Positions 43,429 to 46,278 of a stretch of 46,278 nt of DNA are shown here, in pieces. The DNA comes from an uncultured bacterium (GTDB taxonomy: Bacteria > Verrucomicrobiota > Kiritimatiellia > RFP12 > UBA1067). Under the pieces are notes generated by a model. That model was not told the DNA's origin and did no database searches. It saw nothing but the letters and a program-made list of their open reading frames with translations. How positions within the stretch are numbered: position 1 is the first letter of the stretch; every line of letters begins with the position of its first letter. The position numbers and the translations under genes are program-made. Where the stretch lies: the NCBI GenBank assembly GCA_902761035.1, contig CACWIW010000012.1, positions 1 to 46,278 of the forward strand, in the 5' to 3' direction.

Positions 43429-43444
43429 CGGAAGAGAAAACCTA

Positions 43445-44422
43445 ATGAACAAAGACTCATCGATGGCGGGCTTCGCGGCCCTGCTTGACCAGCAGTTCAA
43501 GGGATTCCGCAAGGGGTTCAACCCGGGCGACACGGTGAACGCGCGCGTGGTGCGCGTGGGCGAAGAATACGTGACGCTCGACGTCAACGCCAAGACGGTT
43601 GGACTCCTTCCCGTTGCGGACGTCACGGACGAGGAAGGGGATGTTACCGTCAAGCGCGGCGACATGGTTGAGGTGTCCTTCGTGGCGATGCAGAAGGACG
43701 CCTACCTCTTCGCGAAGGCGGACGTGGCGGAATCCGCCGCTATCGTCTCCGTGGACCAGACCATCCAGCGCGCCTTCGACGGCGGACTCCCCCTGGAGGG
43801 AACCGTCGAGAAGGAAGTGAAGGGCGGCTACGAGGTGACGGTGTGCGGACAGCGCGGGTTCTGCCCGTACTCGCAGATCGACCGTGTTCGCAAGCCGGTC
43901 GCACCCGGTGCGGAGAATCCATACGTTGGTAAGAAGCTGCAGTTCGTTGTGCAGGAGTACGGCACTGACGACAGGGGAGTGAACCTCATCGTGAGCCACC
44001 GCGTCGTGCAGGAACGCGAACTCGCCGTTGCGAAGGACTACCTGCGCGACACGCTTGAAGAGGGGCAGACCCTCAACGGCACTGTCGTGAAGGTGCTGAA
44101 CTTCGGCGCGTTCGTGGACCTCGGCGGTGTGGAGGGCCTAGTGCCCGTGCGCGAGATTTCGTGGGACAAGGTGAACGACCCCAACGACTTCCTGAAAGCC
44201 GGCGAACTCGTCACGGTGAAGATACTCTCCCTCGACTGGGAGCGCGAGCGTATTTCGCTCTCAATCCGCCAGTGTCAGGCCAAGCCCCTGAAGCCACGCA
44301 CGCCCGAGGAAATCGCGCGCGATGCCGAAGCGCAGGACGTTGCGGACTGGATGGAGGCGCATGCCGGCGAGACCGATTCGTTCAGCTCGCTCGGCAAAGC
44401 CTTCGACGGATTGAAAATCTAG
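43445..44422 (+). CDS. S1 RNA-binding domain protein (short S1-like, three S1 repeats)
   Basis: A 325-residue cytoplasmic protein with three S1 OB-fold domains at about 27-95, 115-188 and 209-277. The third is the most canonical ('GTVVKVLNFGAFVDLGGVEGLVPVREISW' and 'KILSLDWERERISLSIRQC'). Bacterial ribosomal S1 has four to six repeats and is 400-580 residues, so this is either a short S1 paralogue or the lineage's reduced S1. It starts 16 bases after the ROK-like gene with GGAAGAG ahead of the ATG, probably on the same transcript. Convergent with the SDR gene, 7 bases apart. Confidence 0.88.
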   Translation: MNKDSSMAGFAALLDQQFKGFRKGFNPGDTVNARVVRVGEEYVTLDVNAKTVGLLPVADVTDEEGDVTVKRGDMVEVSFVAMQKDAYLFAKADVAESAAIVSVDQTIQRAFDGGLPLEGTVEKEVKGGYEVTVCGQRGFCPYSQIDRVRKPVAPGAENPYVGKKLQFVVQEYGTDDRGVNLIVSHRVVQERELAVAKDYLRDTLEEGQTLNGTVVKVLNFGAFVDLGGVEGLVPVREISWDKVNDPNDFLKAGELVTVKILSLDWERERISLSIRQCQAKPLKPRTPEEIARDAEAQDVADWMEAHAGETDSFSSLGKAFDGLKI

Positions 44423-44429
44423 CAGTTCC

Positions 44430-45614
44430 TTACTGCGCGCGGGGGTCGCGGTCGGGTGGGTTGCTGATCATGTTCTGCACCCACCCGGCGGACTTGAAGT
44501 GCTGAGACAGGTAGGCGTGCGCGAGGACCTCAAGGTCATCGCTGCCGTAGTCGTAGCTGGCGAGTCCCGCGAAGTCGCGGCCGATGTTCTGCTGGTCGAA
44601 GATCAGGTCGCTGGAGAAGTAGGGGAACAGGTCGCCCACGAACTTCGAGAACATCGACTCCTCCGCTGATTTGCACGCGCGGTCCATGCCGATGGTGAGT
44701 CCGTCGATTCGGAACACGCGGCATACGGCGCGCAGTATCTGGTTGGCGGAGACGGGACGGTTGCCCGTAACGTGATAGGTTACGCCGGATGCAGGACGCT
44801 GGAAGAGGTCTGTGATGGCGGCCTGGACGTAGTCGATCGGGACGAAGTAGATATGGTCCGAGGCCACAGTGCGGCAGTTCATGTCCATGTCAACCCACTC
44901 GTCCGGCGACACGCCTTTCCGACGCGCGGCACGCTCCTTGAGCTTCTGGAGGAATTCGAGAATACGGTAGAACGCAAGTGGCTTGCGGATGCCTCCGTCG
45001 CTTTTCCTCCCGACGATGATTCCGGGGCGGTAGATCGTGAAGGGTATGCCGGATTCCCTTACCAGGTGTTCGGCCTTGCACTTGCTCTCCTCGTAAGGGT
45101 TGTTGAAGGCTGGCGGCTGCTGTTCCTGCTCGTATACCACGCCAGTCTGTTTTCCGGCGACGTATGCCGTGGCGACGTAATGAAACTCGCGCACGCCTAG
45201 CTTCTTGGCGAGTTCAACCATGCGACGGGTGCCATCGTAGTTGATCTTGAACACGCGTCCCGTCGGATCTTTGCCGAGATTCACGTCGGCCGCGCAGTGC
45301 AGTACCTTCTGCACGCCCTTGAGGAGAGGATTCGCGGCGAGCTGGTCAACGTCGATCGACGTCACGTCGCCCTCGATAGCGGTGACGCGGCTCAGCACTT
45401 CGTCGCAGATTTCCGGACATCCCTCGAACTCGCACTCGCTGCGGATGACGTCTTGCGCCCGCTGCACTGCGGAAAGGCCGCCTGCGCCGCGCACAAGGCA
45501 GACAAAGGTACTTTCGGGCCTTTCCTTAGCGAGGGCAACAACGACGGAACTCCCCACCAAACCGGTGAGGCCTGTCAACAGAATGCGTTCGGATGCACGG
45601 GTCGAATCTGTCAT
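44430..45614 (-). CDS. Extended SDR / thioester-reductase-like oxidoreductase
   Basis: A 394-residue NAD(P)-binding protein of the extended short-chain dehydrogenase type, closest in outline to the NAD_binding_4 'male sterility' / thioester-reductase group. The Rossmann motif is Gly15, Gly18 and Gly21 in 'LLTGLTGLVG', and the active-site pair is Tyr174 and Lys178 in 'NPYEESKCKAEHLV', with 'YRPGIIVG' after it. Such enzymes reduce acyl thioesters or modify lipid or polyketide chains. No carrier protein or synthase is adjacent. A start codon ATG 45614 fits the family's N-terminus. A TATAAT lies upstream. Substrate unknown. Confidence 0.85.
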   Translation of the reverse strand: MTDSTRASERILLTGLTGLVGSSVVVALAKERPESTFVCLVRGAGGLSAVQRAQDVIRSECEFEGCPEICDEVLSRVTAIEGDVTSIDVDQLAANPLLKGVQKVLHCAADVNLGKDPTGRVFKINYDGTRRMVELAKKLGVREFHYVATAYVAGKQTGVVYEQEQQPPAFNNPYEESKCKAEHLVRESGIPFTIYRPGIIVGRKSDGGIRKPLAFYRILEFLQKLKERAARRKGVSPDEWVDMDMNCRTVASDHIYFVPIDYVQAAITDLFQRPASGVTYHVTGNRPVSANQILRAVCRVFRIDGLTIGMDRACKSAEESMFSKFVGDLFPYFSSDLIFDQQNIGRDFAGLASYDYGSDDLEVLAHAYLSQHFKSAGWVQNMISNPPDRDPRAQ

Positions 45615-45677
45615 TGAGTCTTCTTTCTTCCTTTAAACTTCCTTGGCTTCCATGAAACCTTCTGGATGTCGGCGTAA

Positions 45678-45683
45678 ATTATA
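45678..45683 (-). promoter_or_regulatory. -10 element of the SDR gene
   Basis: A consensus TATAAT on the minus strand (45683-45678), about 63 bases upstream of the SDR ATG. No convincing -35 precedes it. Confidence 0.5.
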
Positions 45684-45732
45684 GCAGATTTTGTCTGTTT
45701 GTAGAGCAGTAAAACGAATAAAACCCAAAAAA

Positions 45733-45915
45733 CATGGCCTCATCGCCGCCGTGAACCTCGGCGGTGACTCAGATTCCATCGGCGCGGTCTACGGACAGCT
45801 CGCCGGAGCCTTCTACGGCTTCGACGCAATCCCCGACCGTTGGGTGAAGGCGGTCAAGACCTGGGAGAAGGTGGATGCCTTCATAGAGCGTTTCCTCGAT
45901 GCACTGGAAATGTAA
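45733..45915 (+). pseudogene. ADP-ribosylglycohydrolase remnant (C-terminal end only)
   Basis: About 60 residues match the C-terminus of ADP-ribosylglycohydrolases (DraG-like): 'AVNLGGDSDSIGAVYGQLAGAFYG', followed by 'IPDRWVKAV'. The Asp residues of 'GGDSDS' belong to the dinuclear metal site. The remaining 200 or more residues, with the N-terminal metal ligands, are absent, and the DNA upstream is the promoter area of the divergent SDR gene. The short open frame from TTG 45691 is therefore a decayed fragment, probably left by a deletion or rearrangement. Confidence 0.8.
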
Positions 45916-45974
45916 GGTTCCACAAACCGCGCGTCCCCGTTCGTATCGCTTGTCCCGGAAAAGCCGCCTTTCGC

Positions 45975-46058
45975 AAGGGTGGGGCGAGCCGCTACAAGGG
46001 TGGGGCGAGGCGTCCTCGGCGAGCCGCCACGGCTCACCCGGAGGGTTCGCCCCACCTT
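45975..46058. repeat. GGTGGGGCGAG dispersed repeat with inverted end
   Basis: AAGGGTGGGGCGAG occurs at 45975 and again at 45996, and the complement TTCGCCCCACCTT ends the block at 46058, making an inverted repeat around GC-rich palindromic sequence. The segment from 46000 is shared with 15922-15947. It lies just downstream of the minus-strand gene at 46075 and could also act as its 3' hairpin. Confidence 0.75.
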
Positions 46059-46074
46059 CTTACGCCACACCTCC

Positions 46075-46278
46075 TTACGGCACGATGAGCGTCGGGATCG
46101 TGAGCGTGAGCGTCTCGGTGGCGCCGTCCTTGGAGACTTCGGCAGCGAACGAAACGTTCGCGTACTCGCCCGGGGCGACTTCGGACTCGCCGGTAGGCTG
46201 GACTCTCACCCAAGTTCCGTCTTCGGAGATGCCGCTTTCATCTATGCCAAAGATGACAGGAGTGCCGTCCACGTTCGC
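46075..46278 (-). CDS. C-terminal end of an unidentified protein
   Basis: The last 67 residues of a protein whose start lies beyond the window. The piece is beta-strand-like and acidic ('GTWVRVQPTGESEVAPGEYANVSFAAEVSKDG'-type), ending 'LTLTIPTLIVP'. It resembles the end of an extracellular beta-sandwich or internal repeat of a secreted protein, but no family can be named. GTG codons inside it are unlikely to be the real start because the frame is open to the edge. Confidence 0.55.
   Translation of the reverse strand, partial: ANVDGTPVIFGIDESGISEDGTWVRVQPTGESEVAPGEYANVSFAAEVSKDGATETLTLTIPTLIVP

Noticed and set aside
40621..43665. Minus-strand open frame of 1014 codons opposite the cytochrome and ROK-like genes
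   Set aside because: Same antisense effect; it spans the gap between two clear plus-strand genes and has no domain.

Overview
The window is high-GC bacterial chromosomal DNA with a clear accessory component. The best guess is an uncultured gut or rumen member of the PVC group, most likely Kiritimatiellota (Verrucomicrobia-related). This rests on a V/A-type ATPase with a DUF2764 gene between subunits E and A, very large secreted proteins built from InlB-type, beta-helix and fibronectin repeats, a DUF1080 / Gfo-Idh-MocA / planctomycete-style cytochrome cluster, and a RAYT with many interspersed palindromes. No rRNA or tRNA gene was seen, so the taxonomy is inference.

Layout: 1-952 holds the end of a UDP-sugar pyrophosphorylase and a dCMP deaminase. 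1011-3252 is an AT-richer type II restriction-modification pair. 3262-6335 is a tightly packed series: a RadC-type JAB protein, a coiled-coil protein, a SEC-C protein, then rimO. 6424-8184 is an AbiE-like toxin-antitoxin operon with a good promoter and an inverted repeat over its start codon. 11072-8202 (minus strand) is a partial V-ATPase operon (E, DUF2764, A), divergent from metF. An exported GH2 beta-galactosidase follows. 14977-16696 is a repeat-rich non-coding stretch.

16697-31026 is the main accessory region: an 849-aa and a 2890-aa secreted mosaic protein that share a FISUMP-like module, separated by a SIR2-like gene, a RAYT transposase and a YafQ/DinJ pair. 31060-34059 carries gatB and a divergent phosphohexomutase. 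34101-41958 runs from a MalY-type PLP enzyme into a Tat-exported Gfo/Idh/MocA oxidoreductase, a HEAT plus DUF1080 protein and a triheme hydrazine-synthase-alpha-like cytochrome. I read the last three as an exported sugar-oxidation and cleavage module. 42034-45614 has a ROK-like kinase, an S1-domain protein and an SDR reductase. The right end holds an ADP-ribosylglycohydrolase remnant and the end of another gene.

The most interesting signals are: (1) a 22-bp palindrome family (arms GAAGCGNCR) sitting in frame inside rimO and a phosphohexomutase gene; (2) a RAYT gene carrying REP-like palindromes in its own reading frame; (3) the exported oxidoreductase / DUF1080 / triheme cytochrome cluster; (4) domain shuffling between the two giant surface proteins. 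Several promoters share a GG-TATAAT-like -10, often with TTGTAA or TTGACT as -35.
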